Shown piece by piece: positions 10,417 through 23,271 of a stretch of DNA of 64,000 nucleotides; the stretch's first letter is position 1, and every line of letters starts with the position of its first letter. A program made the position numbers and the translations under genes. The stretch covers positions 310,001-374,000 of the forward strand of contig NW_023501047.1 of the NCBI RefSeq assembly GCF_014066305.1, read 5' to 3'. Origin of the DNA: Letharia columbiana (lineage: Eukaryota; Ascomycota; Lecanoromycetes; Lecanorales; Parmeliaceae). The notes beneath the pieces are model-generated. The model was given only the letters and a program-made list of their open reading frames with translations. It was not told where the DNA came from and made no database searches.

Positions 10417-13400
10417 ATGCTCCGTTCCTCCCTCCACAAATCGGGCAGCTGCCTCTCAAGAGGTATCTGCCCTCTCAGACGGTCAACATGCTCCATTGCT
10501 ACTTTGAGAGCCTCCTCCGTCCCTTCAGTACGCCCGTCGAGGCTTCTTATGTTGTCACAGCGCTTGCAAAGCCGGCATTATGCTGTGGCCGCAGAAGAGA
10601 CCAACAAAGGCGTGGTAAGTAGTCTTGCCGCTGGAAACGACATGGGAAAAGATGAAGCTGAGAAATGAGTTTATAGGATCCTAATGACTCTTTTCTGCAA
10701 GGCAACACCGCGAACTATATAGACGAGATGTATATGCAATGGAAAAAGGAACCGTCAAGTGTCCACTTCTCCTGGCAAGTTTATTTTCGAAATATGGAAG
10801 ACGGAAACATGCCCATGTCGCAGGCTTTTCAACCTCCACCGACCATAGTGCCGACTCCTGCGGGTGGCGTCCCACAAGCGATGCCCGGTGCTGGGCTCTC
10901 GGCAAGTGAAGGCCCAGACGTGACCAACCATCTCAAAGTACAACTCTTGGTGCGCGCTTACCAAGCGCGTGGACACCACAAGGCAAAGACCGACCCGTTA
11001 GGGATACGCGGGGAAGCTGAAGCTTTCGGATACCGTGATCCAAAAGAGTTGAAGCTCGATCACTATCAATTTACTGAGAAGGACCTCGATACGGAATTCG
11101 CACTGGGCCGCGGCATTCTCCCTAGGTTCAAGATTGATGGCAGGGAGAAGATGACATTAAGAGATATCATTAGCACATGCGAGAGGTTATACTGTGGCGC
11201 ATATGGCGTGGAATTCATCCATATCCCCGATAGGGACCAGTGCGACTGGATCCGAAGTCGTACGGAAATCCCTTCGCCATACAAATACTCGGTCGACGAT
11301 AAGCGTAGGATATTAGATCGTTTGATATGGAGCTCGAGCTTTGAGAACTTCCTGGCAACTAAATACCCAAATGACAAACGGTTCGGACTGGAAGGTGGTG
11401 AAACGCTTGTCCCTGGAATGAAGGCTTTGATCGACCGTAGTGTTGACTACGGTGTCAAGGATATCGTTATCGGCATGCCTCATCGTGGCAGACTCAACGT
11501 TCTGAGTAACGTGGTCCGAAAGCCAAATGAGTCAATCTTCAGCGAGTTTGGTGGCAGTGCTGAACCTTCCGACGAAGGCTCTGGGGATGTCAAGTACCAT
11601 CTCGGCATGAACTTTGAACGTCCCACTCCTTCTGGCAAGCGTGTGCAACTATCGCTTGTAGCAAATCCGTCGCATCTTGAAGCCGAAGATCCTGTAGTTC
11701 TGGGCAAAACCCGAGCCATCCAACACTACAACAACGATGAAAAGAATTTTCTTTCGGCGATGGGTGTCCTCTTACATGGCGACGCTGCTTTTGCTGGTCA
11801 AGGTGTTGTGTACGAGACTATGGGCTTTCATGCCTTGCCTGCATATTCAACTGGAGGAACAATCCATATGATCATCAACAATCAGATTGGCTTCACCACC
11901 GATCCTCGATTTGCCAGGTCTACCCCTTATTGCTCTGACATTGCAAAGGCATTTGACGCCCCCGTCTTCCACGTCAATGGTGATGATGTCGAAGCTGTCA
12001 ATTTCGTGTGTCAGATGGCCGCAGATTGGCGAGCTGAGTTCAAAAAGGATGTCGTTGTGGATATCGTATGCTACAGAAAACAAGGCCATAACGAGACAGA
12101 TCAACCGTCTTTCACCCAGCCACTGATGTATCAGAGGATCAATGAGCAGAAGCCAGCTGTACAGAAGTACGAAGAGAAGCTTCTGAAGGAAAAGTCTTTC
12201 ACAAAGGATGACATTGAGGAGCACAAGAAGTGGGTCTGGACGATGTTGACCACTAGCTTCGAATCTAGCAGAGACTATCAGCCAACTTCAAAGGAATGGC
12301 TTACGTCCGCCTGGAACGGATTCAAATCTCCTAAGGAGCTTGCAACGGAGATCCTGCCACATTTGCCAACCGGTGTTCCAGTAGAGGAACTGAAGCATAT
12401 AGGAGAAAAGATTAGCACTGCACCGGAAGGCTTCAACGTCCATCGGAATCTGAAGCGTATCCTCGCAGGCAGGAAGAAGACTGTCGACGAAGGCAAAGCC
12501 ATTGACTGGTCTACGGCAGAAGCACTCGCATTTGGTACACTTTGTGACGAGGGGCATCACGTCAGAGTATCGGGCCAAGATGTAGAGCGCGGTACTTTCT
12601 CCCAGCGTCATGCAGTGCTCCATGACCAGGAGAGCGAGGAGACCTACACGCCACTGCAGCACATCAGTGAGAAACAGGGTACCTTCAGAATTACCAATTC
12701 TTCCTTGAGCGAATTTGGCGTCCTTGGTTTCGAATACGGGTACTCACTTTCCTCGCCCAACGCTCTTGTCGTGTGGGAGGCTCAGTTTGGTGACTTCGCC
12801 AACAATTGTCAATGCATTATCGACCAGTTCGTCGCCTCAGGGGAAGTGAAATGGATGCAGCGTTCTGGTCTCGTCATGTCCCTCCCTCACGGTTATGATG
12901 GGCAAGGCCCAGAGCATTCTTCTGGCAGAATGGAACGATATCTGCAGCTTTGCAACGAAGACCCGAGGATTTTCCCCTCAGAAGCCAAGCTTGACCGCCA
13001 ACATCAGGACTGCAACATGCAAATCGCCTACATGACTACACCGTCAAATCTCTTCCACATCCTCAGAAGGCAGATGAACCGACAATTCAGAAAACGTATG
13101 TATATCCTAAATTTCCACCTCTAGCCAGCGAACTGACAACGCCTCGCCAGCTCTGATCCTCTTCTTCTCCAAATCCCTCCTCCGCCACCCTCTTGCACGC
13201 TCCCCCATCGAAGACTTCACCGGCGAGTCGCACTTCCAATGGATCATCCCCGACCCCGCTCATAACGATAATTCCATCCTCCCGCATGACCAAATCGACC
13301 GCGTAATCCTCTGCTCCGGCCAAGTCTACGTCGCCCTCCACAAACACCGCGCCGAGCACAAACTAAACTCCACAGCCATCACCCGCATCGAGCAACTCAA

Positions 13401-13692
13401 CCCCTTCCCCTGGGCGCAGCTCCGTGAGAATCTAGATATCTATCCCAACGCGAAGACGATCGTGTGGGCGCAGGAAGAACCGTTGAATGCGGGAGCGTGG
13501 AGTTTTACGCAGCCAAGGCTTGAGACGCTGTTGAATGAGACGGAACATCATGATCGGAAACATGTGATGTATGCGGGGAGGAATCCTAGCGCGAGTGTGG
13601 CGACGGGGTTAAAGGGGACGCATATGAAGGAGGAGATGGATATGTTAAATATGGCATTTGGGGTCGTGCAGGAGAAGTTGAAGGGGGAGTGA
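10417..13692 (+). CDS. KGD1: 2-oxoglutarate dehydrogenase E1 component, mitochondrial
   Basis: Thiamine-diphosphate-dependent E1 subunit of the mitochondrial 2-oxoglutarate dehydrogenase complex (TCA cycle). Exons 10417-10614, 10677-13095 and 13151-13692 give 1052 aa, the usual fungal length. An in-frame ATG at 10414 would add one residue. The first exon encodes an Arg/Ser-rich mitochondrial presequence ending near the first intron. Exon 2 starts [19 protein letters not shown], a conserved E1 N-terminal motif, and includes [30 protein letters not shown] and [13 protein letters not shown], which form the cofactor and active-site region. Exon 3 restores the [19 protein letters not shown] segment. 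Confidence 0.97.
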
Positions 13693-14398
13693 GTGCGTCA
13701 ATTGGTCACAGAGAAGGTATGAGCAGAAGGAGAATGGTGGAGCAGAGGTACATTAGGGTAACTTTATTTATGTACATATGTATACAGGCAAGCTGTCACA
13801 AAAGCTTCCAATCTGATCCGTTGTTTTCATATGTAAACGGCAACTTTGTGCGTTATCTTTAAAGAGGATGATCGGTACGAATGTCAAGCGAGTCAGCTCA
13901 ATCGATAACCTATTAAAACCAGCCCGTTTGGTGTGAGCTTCTCATTTTTTTGGAGCATTCCTACCGCTTCAACCTCAAATACTACTGTTGGCGTTCGTGC
14001 GTTGGCCAAAAGCAACCAAAGAACATGCATCAACGCATTCAAGGCAACATTACCAGATGGGTTGAAATGTCTTATTGCATGCTATTCTATGCTAGACCTC
14101 TGCTACCTCAGGATCTCCCTTCCATGTGGAGTAGTCCATCGTGCATGTGCTTGGTGATGGTTCGCAGAACGTAATGGAATTGTGGAGAAACCCTTTTTGA
14201 ATGCACCTAGCTCGTATGCTCCTCGAATGATTTGCAGGCGTATGAGAGGCGAATGTGAGACGCTCGAGATGCTGACCTCTGTCGCTCAACGGCCTTTTCG
14301 CTCGAGATAAAGCACCATTTGAAAGATACGATTCTCATTCTCTGTCCGTGCATTCATCGATTGGCTCTCCTCTATCCAAACCTTGAACCCAACTCTCC
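13693..14398. other. Convergent 3' intergenic region
   Basis: Lies between the 3' ends of KGD1 and EAF3 and should hold both terminators and 3' UTRs. Small open frames near 13930-14290 have no supporting features. Confidence 0.6.
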
Positions 14399-16573
14399 TC
14401 AAACACCACGGACCTTCTCGATGTAATCCTGGCTGGCGGTTTCGTACGGAGCTTTGAAGAAGCGAGTGGAATTTTTGCCGAGCCATTGGGTCAGCTTGTG
14501 GAGTTCTTCGCGGAGACGGTTGACGGATTGTTGGTCCATGTTTGTTTGGGCGATGAGTTCGGGAAGGGAAACTGAGATGAACCGTCAGCCTTGCGTTGGG
14601 AGTGGGTGAGGCATGCTTGGTGTAAAGGTATGGGTAGTTGATGTCGTAATTGGAGAGGCAAGTGACTTACCGAACAGACGGCACAAATGCTCAGCACCAT
14701 AGATATCACCCATACCCTTTCCCTCATACTCTCCCATACCCCCCTGCACCGCATTGTAGACTTCGAGGTATTGCTGGCGCTCGAAACGGTAGAGCAAGAT
14801 GCGACCAACGCACTTTTCAAAGTATTCCTTTAACCCCGCAACGACCTCTTCTAGCAGATCAGCTTCGGGAGATCCGAGGTGACGCTTGTTTTTCTCCTCA
14901 TCGAAGTAGCTTGTTAGAATTTCGTTGGCAGAAGGCTTAGATGGCAACGGCACCAGAGAAAGGTTCTTCGTAACGTTCTCCCAGTCGTCGACGAGGATGG
15001 ATTTGAGATGGTCTGGGACATTGATGTGGATGGCTGGGCGCAAGTTGAATGTCTCCTCCTGTTGTAAGGTAGGTTTGTCAGTAAATTTGATCTTATTGTC
15101 TATAGTCTTCACACGCTGACGCTTCTTCTTCACAAACGACGCAAGGTCCGCGGGTGTCTCGTCCAGTGGGATTCCAGCAACTGTGATCTTCGTACCACGA
15201 GGCTGGTCTTTGTACAAAGCGAGCAGGGCACCACCGGGACGAATCTCGCCTGCTTCGCGAGCATGACGGGCTTCTGCTCGTTCTTTCCGGCTATTCTGAC
15301 CGGCTTCTGATCCTTGACTCCTCCCAAGTGCGTCTCCTGGATCCAGATCCTGTAGCGAATATCGAGCAGAGCTCAACAGAGGATCGTCCGAATCATTTTT
15401 GGCAGTCGGCTTCTGTGGCGCAGTTGGTGGCTTTGAAGTCTTCACTTTGGAGTCATCGAGCGAAAAGCGCTCGTAAAATGAGGATCCTTCCGAGAGAACG
15501 TAGGGCTCATGCGGCGACTCAGATGGGGGTGCATCCTTGCGTTTAGCCGGTTTGTCCCGTGGAGGATGTGGGGAAGTCGGCGTTTCTATCTCTGATGCTG
15601 GGATCGTAGCCTTACGTTTGCCTCTTGTCTTGGGAATAATTGCTGGTGAATCCGCCTTGGCTTTGCCTTTTGTTCTTTTCGGAGGTTGGTGTGGCGGCGA
15701 TTCCGCTTTGCTTGGCTTGCGCCGCTCGCGTGAAGAAGAGCGTCGTTGGTCTAATGAAAGAGGTTCACTCGCCTTCTCAATGTCGTTGTCGCGCCCGCGC
15801 TTCTGACCCCGGCCAGTTGCAGGAAGAGAAGCATGACGCTCTTCGCTCCCACGAGTAGAGCTGAGATCAGAGCCGGCAGTCTTCTTCTTGGTCGCAGCAG
15901 AAATGCTTGGCTTCGCGGGCCTCTGTAGAGCCATGAACTCGTTTCTGAGATGTGTGGCTAGGCCTTTGTTTTCGTCGTTGAGTTTGCGGAGGCGGTCTTC
16001 TGGCACCCAGTCGTCCCAGCTGGCGGAGTGCGTGTGTATTAGTATGATGTACTGATGAAAATGCGATCCTGCGCAAAATTGCTGTAAATAGATACGATGG
16101 TGACAATGCGAGGTAGATTAATGTGGTACAGTGAAGAAGGCGTAGATACAACAATAATTGCAGCGAAGGGAAGCCTCGATCAGCGAGGAGGTATGAGAAA
16201 ATGTGGTGTTTCAAAACGGCGGGAGTTTTAATAAGACAGTGTGTATGTTAGAGAAAGAGAGAAAAAGGCAGACGCTGAACAGCTGATGTATCAAGAAAGG
16301 GGAGGTTGGTGTTTCAGCATAGTTGAACAGAGGGGTGAAGTGAATGAGTGAATGACAATAGGGCAAACCTCAACTTTGACAATAGGATGTAAATTTAAAT
16401 CGCACTTACGTGTTCTTCCATCCCTTGTAGTGAACCCGATATTGCATCGGACTCTTCTTATCCTTTTCTTCCGTGTGTTTCGAGTCGAGCACTTTGGCTT
16501 CGTATAAGAGCTCATGGTGAAAGCACAAGACTTTCTCGTCCTTGCTGAATGTGGGCTGGTTCACAGGTGCCAT
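14399..16573 (-). CDS. EAF3: Chromodomain-MRG protein Eaf3 (MRG15 homologue) with enlarged linker
   Basis: Shared subunit of the NuA4 acetyltransferase and Rpd3S deacetylase complexes that reads H3K36 methylation. Exons 16410-16573, 14671-16019 and 14399-14571 give 561 aa. The N-terminus (about residues 1-80) is a chromo barrel with VHYKGWKNTWDDWVPEDRL spanning the first intron. The C-terminal MRG domain starts near the IHINVPDHLKSILVDDWENV region and ends in an exon reading LPELIAQTNMDQQSVNRLR. Between them lies a linker of roughly 250-280 residues rich in Lys, Ser and Pro, with nuclear-localisation-like clusters. Typical fungal Eaf3 proteins are about 300-400 aa, so the linker is unusually long. 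The first intron is long for this window (390 nt). Confidence 0.95.
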
Positions 16574-17506
16574 GTTTAATGTAAAGTGAGGGTGAAAAGA
16601 TGAGCATCAACAACCTAGCATCAAAAAAAGATTTGACTCAAGCTACGGCAGCAAAAATAGCTCTCGGTGATGGTGTTGAAGAAAAAGGAGGCTCCACTCA
16701 ACGCGGAGGCGTAGCGCGCGGCTAGCGCGTTCCTTCGAATCTCACTTGAAGCTCTCAAAGTGTGAGAGGCAGGGCATACTGAGTTAAAAGCATAGCTTTG
16801 AGTGTCTTTGGTTTGCTCTGATCAGTGTTTTGGTGAGACCCTGAATGTTCTAGGTGCCTCCTTTCCTGTGCATGTTCAAGGAGGAATCATCGCTTTGTCT
16901 CTACGCGTTGCCACATGACACTGATTTTGAGATTATGTGTATTAGAATAGAGCTGCTTCTAACTGTGGGGCTACTTGATATTGATGAGCAAAGCAAGAAG
17001 CTACTCCTTTTCTAATTGAAAAAGCATTGCCAGAATTGTTATTCTCAGGAGATGAATGCATGAAAACTATCGAAGACGGTCACTCATGTGACCTGCTAGA
17101 GCAGTAGAAGACCATTTCTCCGTACTGCATAAACCGCCGTGCTAGATGAGTTGAAATCTGAGGCCAGTGTTTCTTGTTCCAGGATGCAAGATGGCTACAG
17201 TGTGGGAAGCCTCCATTTGAAGACTACTAGGCCGAGCTCTAAGCAATTCCCTAGCTTTCTCGTGTATTGCTTTGCAAAGTCCAGCGGAGACGTGCCAAAG
17301 AAGGCACCAGAGTGGATTTGCTGAGATGTAGTTAGCCATGTTGTATGCAAGTGGGTAGCCCAAGGCTTGTTCTCAGATTTTGTATGCACTGTTGGATGTA
17401 ATCTGAAGAGCTTAACTCACACATACAGACTTTCCACCGCACTTCAAGTTGTGAAGTGTAATGGAGAGCCTTTGAGATTCGGAATTTGGCACGTCGTCTC
17501 CGTGCC
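16574..17506. other. Divergent upstream region of EAF3 and QCR6
   Basis: About 1.1 kb separates the two start codons. I see no gene. The half near 16574-16750 is the EAF3 promoter side; the part near 17500 belongs to QCR6. Confidence 0.55.
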
Positions 17507-17529
17507 TATAAAATCCAGCCAATCACGTG
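17507..17529 (+). promoter_or_regulatory. TATA-like element and CCAAT-CACGTG composite upstream of QCR6
   Basis: TATAAAAT at 17507-17514 is followed by CCAATCACGTG at 17519-17529, about 150 bp before the QCR6 start. CCAAT is the site of the HAP/CBC complex, which controls respiratory genes in fungi, and CACGTG is bound by Cbf1-type bHLH factors. The fit to a respiratory-chain gene is an inference. Confidence 0.4.
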
Positions 17530-17680
17530 CCGCCAAGCTTTACCTCATCAAAATGCCTTAGGCCCGAAGAACCTCGCTTCCCATCCTTGCCCTCGACCAG
17601 AAGCCTCCGACCCCATCCATTGAACATTGACGACCCTCTCGCCAGCTGCGGCAGCATCATAATTCTTGCCTGCCGCCGCT

Positions 17681-18413
17681 ATGGGTTTCTCCGACATCTT
17701 CTCCGATTTCTACAACTCGATGGGCTTCACGGAGCTGCACGCTGAGGCGCCCCCCGAAGAGGAGAAAGAGGACGACGAAGGAGGTGACGACAAGGGAGAG
17801 GAGAAAAGCGATGATGGTGATAAAGAAGAGGGAGAAGAGGAAGGCGGAGAGGAGGAGGGGGGCGATGACGAGGGTGGAGATGAGGAGGAAGAAGAGGAGG
17901 AGGAGGAGGAGGAGGAGCCTGAGGATCCAAAGCCTAAGCTTGAGGAGGGTAAGTCAATGGCTTTCTCTATATATAATACATTGCCCTACAGTCTATTCTT
18001 GGGCTACGGCGTCCAAAGTGGGATTCCAGCAAAAGTGACAAGCTTGAGCTCCGGTCCCGTTCGGAACTCCTGGCCATTGCTTTGCATCCATTTGGCTCCC
18101 CGCAGAGAGCCCCCGAACCGAGAAAAAAAAATACAGAGCTAACAACCTTGCGTCTTCAGAGTGCGCCAGGTCTGCTCAATGCGCTCCCGCAAAGCACCAT
18201 TACGAGGCGTGCGCCGATCGCGTTACCAAGCAGCACGAGAACCCAAACCACAAGGGCCCCAAGGAAGACTGCGTGGAGGAATGTGAGTTTGATGGCGATA
18301 CATGGCTCATACCGGGACGAATGCTGATGAAACGTTAACTATGTCTAGTCTTCCACCTCCAACACTGCGCGACCCAGTGCGCCGCACCAAAGCTCTTCCG
18401 GCAATTGAAGTAA
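17681..18413 (+). CDS. QCR6: Cytochrome b-c1 complex subunit 6 (hinge protein)
   Basis: Acidic hinge subunit of mitochondrial complex III that helps cytochrome c1 interact with cytochrome c. Exons 17681-17948, 18160-18282 and 18349-18413 give 151 aa. The start is MGFSDIFSDFYNS. Residues about 25-90 are almost entirely Glu, Asp, Gly and Lys, with a run of Glu at the end. Exons 2 and 3 encode the conserved helical hairpin, with cysteines in CARSAQCAPAKHHYEAC, EDCVEEFFHLQHC and TQC and the terminal LFRQLK. The acidic tract is built from GAG/GAA/GGA repeats, so its length may vary between strains. Confidence 0.95.
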
Positions 18414-18835
18414 TGGCAGGTGGTCGCGGTGAATGGGATGGAGCACAAGGTCAATTCATGGTGCCAGCGACCAACATCTTCTGGTCAAGGCAACGAAACT
18501 TGGCGGACTTGTACAGCTGTACTTCAGCCCTTGGCATTTTTCAGCGTGCAACGTGTACCTCTACCGTCTACGCAGCATAGAATGAATCTCATATTAAGGC
18601 GATGGCCGACAAGAACTATCCATTCGGATTATGGATGCTCTTTCAATATATCGTAGCGAGACTGCTAGACACATAGTATTGCGCGTGGAGTAAATTACAG
18701 ACGGCGCGGCCAAATCGTCTAACGCCCAGACCGAGAAATATGCAGTGGCCATAAACAACAGTGGTATCATGAACAATGCACGCAACCCTCCCATCGCTAA
18801 AAGCGCGAAGCAGACGTCAATATCCATTATCATCA
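18414..18835. other. Convergent 3' intergenic region
   Basis: Lies between the QCR6 stop and the stop of the minus-strand GPI-protein gene. It contains 3' UTR sequence of both and no supported gene. Confidence 0.6.
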
Positions 18836-19842
18836 TCATAGCATAAGGAATACCAAAGCAATAATCGCAAGGGCAAAGCCCACAACGCTATTCACGTCCG
18901 CCACCGCAGAAGGATCTGCCGCACTCGTCGGATCATGACTACCCGCAGTGACGTTCATCGGGCTTGTACAGGTCAGATAAGCCTGTGAATAACTGCCACC
19001 GGCACCGTTCATGGTCGTGTCATTGGAAAACAGAGCCAAGAGTATAGGCGTGGTGGTCTTTGTCCACTGGTCATATGTCGTATAATTTCCTTGGTGAAAC
19101 GGCTCGTATTGCTCAAAAAGTTGAATAGGCAAGGTAGTAGGAGGATTAGTGCAGTTGTCGGTATTGGCGTAGGAGAAGTTTATACCTAGGTCGGAATCAG
19201 CTATATATTTGTAGCAATGCATGGGCGTGGATATCATTTACCCTGCCACACCTCGATAGAAGGCCCATTTTTGCTACAGGCCTTCGAAGACGTTGCAATG
19301 TAATTGTTAATGGTTTCGCTTACAGTGTCGCACGCATCTTTCAATGTCGTTAATCCGACAGCAGGCGGAATGGTAGCTGTGGTGTCTTGAGCGATCTGCA
19401 TGATTTCGTTGAGGCATGACTGGCCGAAGATCTTGCCGCAAGTCCCATCACTAGAAGTTTTCCCAATGTAGCTTGAAGGCAGCCCAAAGGTGAACGAGCA
19501 GCCGGCGAATGGGAGCGGAGATGAAGAAGAAGATCCATTGATGGTGCTTGATGTATCCAAGAATATGTATTGTGACAACTGTTGGGCTCGCGGATCGACG
19601 ACGTTCGATGAGTCCGATACGTTTCCGATGCTGTTGATTATCTGCCAGGTTTTGGTCGTACTGTTCATGACTGTAGATCCGGTTGAGACTATCGCGGGTA
19701 TGCTGTAGGAACTCGAAGCATTGGGGTGCTGGTAGACATTGAGAGTACCATTAGTGAATTCACAATCCGCGGTCTCGTTGGTAGGTGTCGCTGCAGACGC
19801 GAAAGTGGTGGGAAGAATGATGGCTAGTACGAGTGATAACAT
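18836..19842 (-). CDS. Predicted GPI-anchored secreted protein
   Basis: Exons 19242-19842 and 18836-19185, joined over a 56-nt intron, give 316 aa. The chosen ATG gives a clear signal peptide (MLSLVLAIILPTTFASA). The body has many Asn-X-Ser/Thr sites and at least six cysteines, spaced as in small secreted or wall proteins. The C-terminus is a hydrophobic tail (VVGFALAIIALVFLML) with no basic residues after it, preceded by Ser/Ala/Asp, which fits a GPI-attachment signal. An in-frame extension upstream to 19935 would bury the signal peptide and is less likely. No named family recognised. Confidence 0.8.
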
Positions 19843-20738
19843 GCTTGATCTATTCGACGTTCTGTAGTCACGATTGGAGACCGAACTTACGATTGCGAAA
19901 GACAGCAGCAGCGGTTGTCCTTCACGAGAAACCAATTATTGAACATTCCCATGATTCTTAACGTGGAGAACATCTATAGCTTTTTGAGAGTGAGAATAAA
20001 ACACGACTGCAGGAAGTAATTGAATCATGTGGAGCGCCTTTATATTATCCACGAATAGAGCTTGAGGGATAGGCTCGCTCAGCCTCGGGGGTTTTGCGCG
20101 GCGAACTTGCGGCAAGGCCTGTTTCATACCACGAAGGCGCGGCGAGGTTTCACAGCAAGCTTCAGTTGGCTTGCGCGCGACCACAATGAATTTGACGGTC
20201 TCCAAACGGCGTCATTACAACTGAAGCACGGAGTAATTGCTGGCATAGAACGTTGGGCTGTGCTCCTGGTCAATGTGAAGATCCACTCGTCGATGATGCA
20301 ACTGCAGAGCATAGGGACCGTATAACAATGGTGTACTCCTAGGAGTCATCTCACACCTGATCTCCACTGCAGCGATCCATACTCCAATTGGAAGATGAAG
20401 AGGGTGGAGGGTGGAGGGTGGCATGGTGGGTGACTGGCAGAACTAAAGGCCCACCAGGTCAGCGGGGAAGGGATCCTTAGCGCCAAAAGCCGCGCTACCT
20501 TAGCCGTCGATCCTTTGGCCTTTGAGGTTTCACAGTGGCCCAGTACAATTGAAGAAGTGCATTTCAAAGCACTTGAGTATTCAATATATCATTGAATCGT
20601 CCAGTATCGGAGAAACCACGCTGTCGCGTTTTGCTATAAGGGAAAACTGCAATCATGCACGTAGTATAACCTTTCTCTTCCTCCGGCTCTTTTGGGACAC
20701 CGTTGTTGGAGGACGTTGCGCAAGCCAGCACCCTTACG
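19843..20738. other. Divergent upstream region
   Basis: About 0.9 kb between the GPI-protein gene and the Uds1 gene. I see no gene. A short GGAGGGT-type repeat occurs near 20400-20420. The region should hold both promoters. Confidence 0.5.
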
Positions 20739-23271
20739 ATGAACGGCCATGCAGTACGGAGCTCCTCCTCTGCCTCGAATTACGACTCCCGGTATGGCAC
20801 CGGTCTACATCCCTCCTCGAAGGCACTGCTTGAAGGCTACAAAGGCTCCCTGGAAAGCACGGACGAAGACCGAGGAGACCGGCAGCGGTTTCAACATGTA
20901 GGTAGCGCGGAAGATACGTTGGCATATATAGTAGACTGACCCTCCCTGCAGACGAATGGCTCACTAGCGCGTACCTCTGAGCTATTGGACACAAGCGATC
21001 CGGTGTCAATGCACTTATTGATGGAGACAGCCATTGGGGACAGTTCACAATATGGGCTCTTGTCTTTCGAGGAGGTGGACGAGCTGAAGAAGGAAATATC
21101 CATACTATCGACTCGCATTGATGCAACCAAGCGCAAACTAGCCATTGAGAACAAGCTTCGTGATGCGGCAACCTCACTCAATCGACTTTATACCCCAAAC
21201 AGTCGCGAAAGCGTAATGGACGGCGGATCAAAACGGCAACGAAGGAGTGTGATAAGCAAAGGCAGCGCTAGTGATTTGTTGAGTAAGACAGACAATGAGT
21301 TGGTCGCCAGCAACAAGAAGTGTGAGGATTTGGCGCAGGAACTGCTGAGGCTTGAGAGACGAGCGCAAGAGCTACAGAAAAGGTTGCTAGAACATACAGC
21401 TGGAGTCTTGCAGATCACGCACAAGGGTTATTTGGAAAATGACGCCTCTCGTGAACAGTCAGAGCACATGAACGGCTACCCTGAAAGTTCTGAAAGCCTA
21501 CCCACGCTCAGTTTCGGAAAAGAGTTCGACGATCGCAGCTTCTACCAGACGTTAGACTCGTTTTTAGAATCCGGTGATACTCAGACGAACGGGAAGGTTG
21601 CCTCAGCTTTTGCCGAACAGACTGAGTCAATTCTTGAGACAGAGCGAAAGCTCTGGGACCTCAACCGACGTCTGAGGGATTCTATCGCGCAAGCGAGCGC
21701 TGGTCGACAAATGCTACCTGCACCTCCTGCACCACACAGAGAGTCCAAATTGCAACACGACCACGAGGTCGCGCTACAAGGGCAGGTGGAGTATTTGGAA
21801 AAGGGCCTCGACAGCATGCAAAGAAGTCAAGTCGATACGCTACAAGGCTATAAGCAGTCAGCCTACGCTGCTGAAGAGAGGCTTGAGGATCTCAACACAC
21901 AACTTCGTGGTCTTATACTTCGAAGTAACCTTGATCCTGATGCACAGTATCCTCAACCTCCTGATGTCTCCGGTCGTGGTCCGGAAGAACAAATAGCTTT
22001 CCTTGGGAATGGCCTTGATGCATTAGAGCAGGGTGTGGAGCGCCTCAAAGATGATAGCCAGACCTCCACATCTACTCGGCTTGTTCACGAGGAAAAAGTC
22101 GGTCAGTATGAGACTGCATTACAGGACCTTTGGCAAAATATATTTTCAGAAGAGGATAGCTTCTCGTTACAGGCGTTCTCCGCGAATGTTCAATCGCTAC
22201 ACACACGAGTGAAAGGCTTGCATGAGCAAAAGGAAATATTGGGTCGTCAAATCCAACAGCAGAAGGAAGTGAACAGCAAATCTGATTCCGAAAAAGATGC
22301 ACGATTAGCAGAAGTAACTGCAGAGCTCGAGAAAGCGAGGAATGACCTTCAGTCTACCGTCAGAGAAAGTATAGAAGGAAGTTATATTCTCAGCGCTCAG
22401 TTGGCAGCACGCAAGGAAGACAAGGACCAGCTTTTGGCTGAGCTACAGGACAAGCACGACAATATCTCAAACCTCGAAGTCCAGTTACGGACTGTGACAA
22501 CCGAGCAGGATGAGCACATTGCTAAGACAAGCGGCCTGGAGGCGAAGTTACAAGAAAAATACACAGAAGCCGAGAAAGCGCGTACCGAATTAGATAAATC
22601 CGAGGGAGAAATGGTTCGCTTACAGACCGAACTTACCGTTGCCAGAGCAGAGCTTGATGGGGCGTATGGTACTCGTGCCCAGCGTGCAGCCGAGGTCGCG
22701 TCTCATCCAGTTATGCAAAAGGAGATAGAGGATCTCAATGAGCGCAACGGGACCTTGTTGGAAGAGCTTGCTGGGCTGAAGACTCAGCACGAGGCGGGCA
22801 ACGCTGAGCTTAACCAGCGGGTGCAAGCTTTGCAAAAAGAACTCTCGGAAACGATTGGCGAGTACGAGGTCATGACCAAATCTAGCATTGAGTACGAAAA
22901 GGAACGCGAGCAGTTGGAGAATACCATCGACAATTTGCGAGACCGCATTGAAGTGCTTGAAACCCAAATAAGTGACGGAAAGGTTGAATCGCTTGGGGTT
23001 AACGTTCCGGGAAAGCCTGGCAGCCTGGAGTCTCAGGGTTCAAGCAATACGAGCACTGCAATATTGAAGAATGAGTTCAAGAAGATGATGAGAGAAACGA
23101 GGGCGGAGAGCCTGAGAGTTCTAAGAGTAAGTGCATTCCAGGTATGGGCCCTGAGCACTGCTGACTACTGAATAGGTCGAGCAAGACGAACGCCGGAAAC
23201 TCGAAGCCCAGCTTCGAACACTGAAGGCGCCCGGAAAATCATCATTAAGTCGAACTATGACGGCTCAATGA
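20739..23271 (+). CDS. Uds1-domain coiled-coil protein (up-regulated during septation)
   Basis: Exons 20739-20897, 20952-23126 and 23176-23271 give 809 aa. Shortly after the first intron the Uds1 domain is evident: an LLMETAIGDSSQYGLLSFEE segment followed by VDELKKEISILSTRIDATKRKLAIE and ATSLNRLY. The rest is long coiled coil, rich in Glu, Gln, Lys and Leu, with heptad-like spacing from about residue 130 to the end. The last intron restores ERRKLEAQLRTLK. Family knowledge links Uds1 proteins to septation or cytoskeletal roles in filamentous fungi; the molecular function is not established. Confidence 0.88.
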
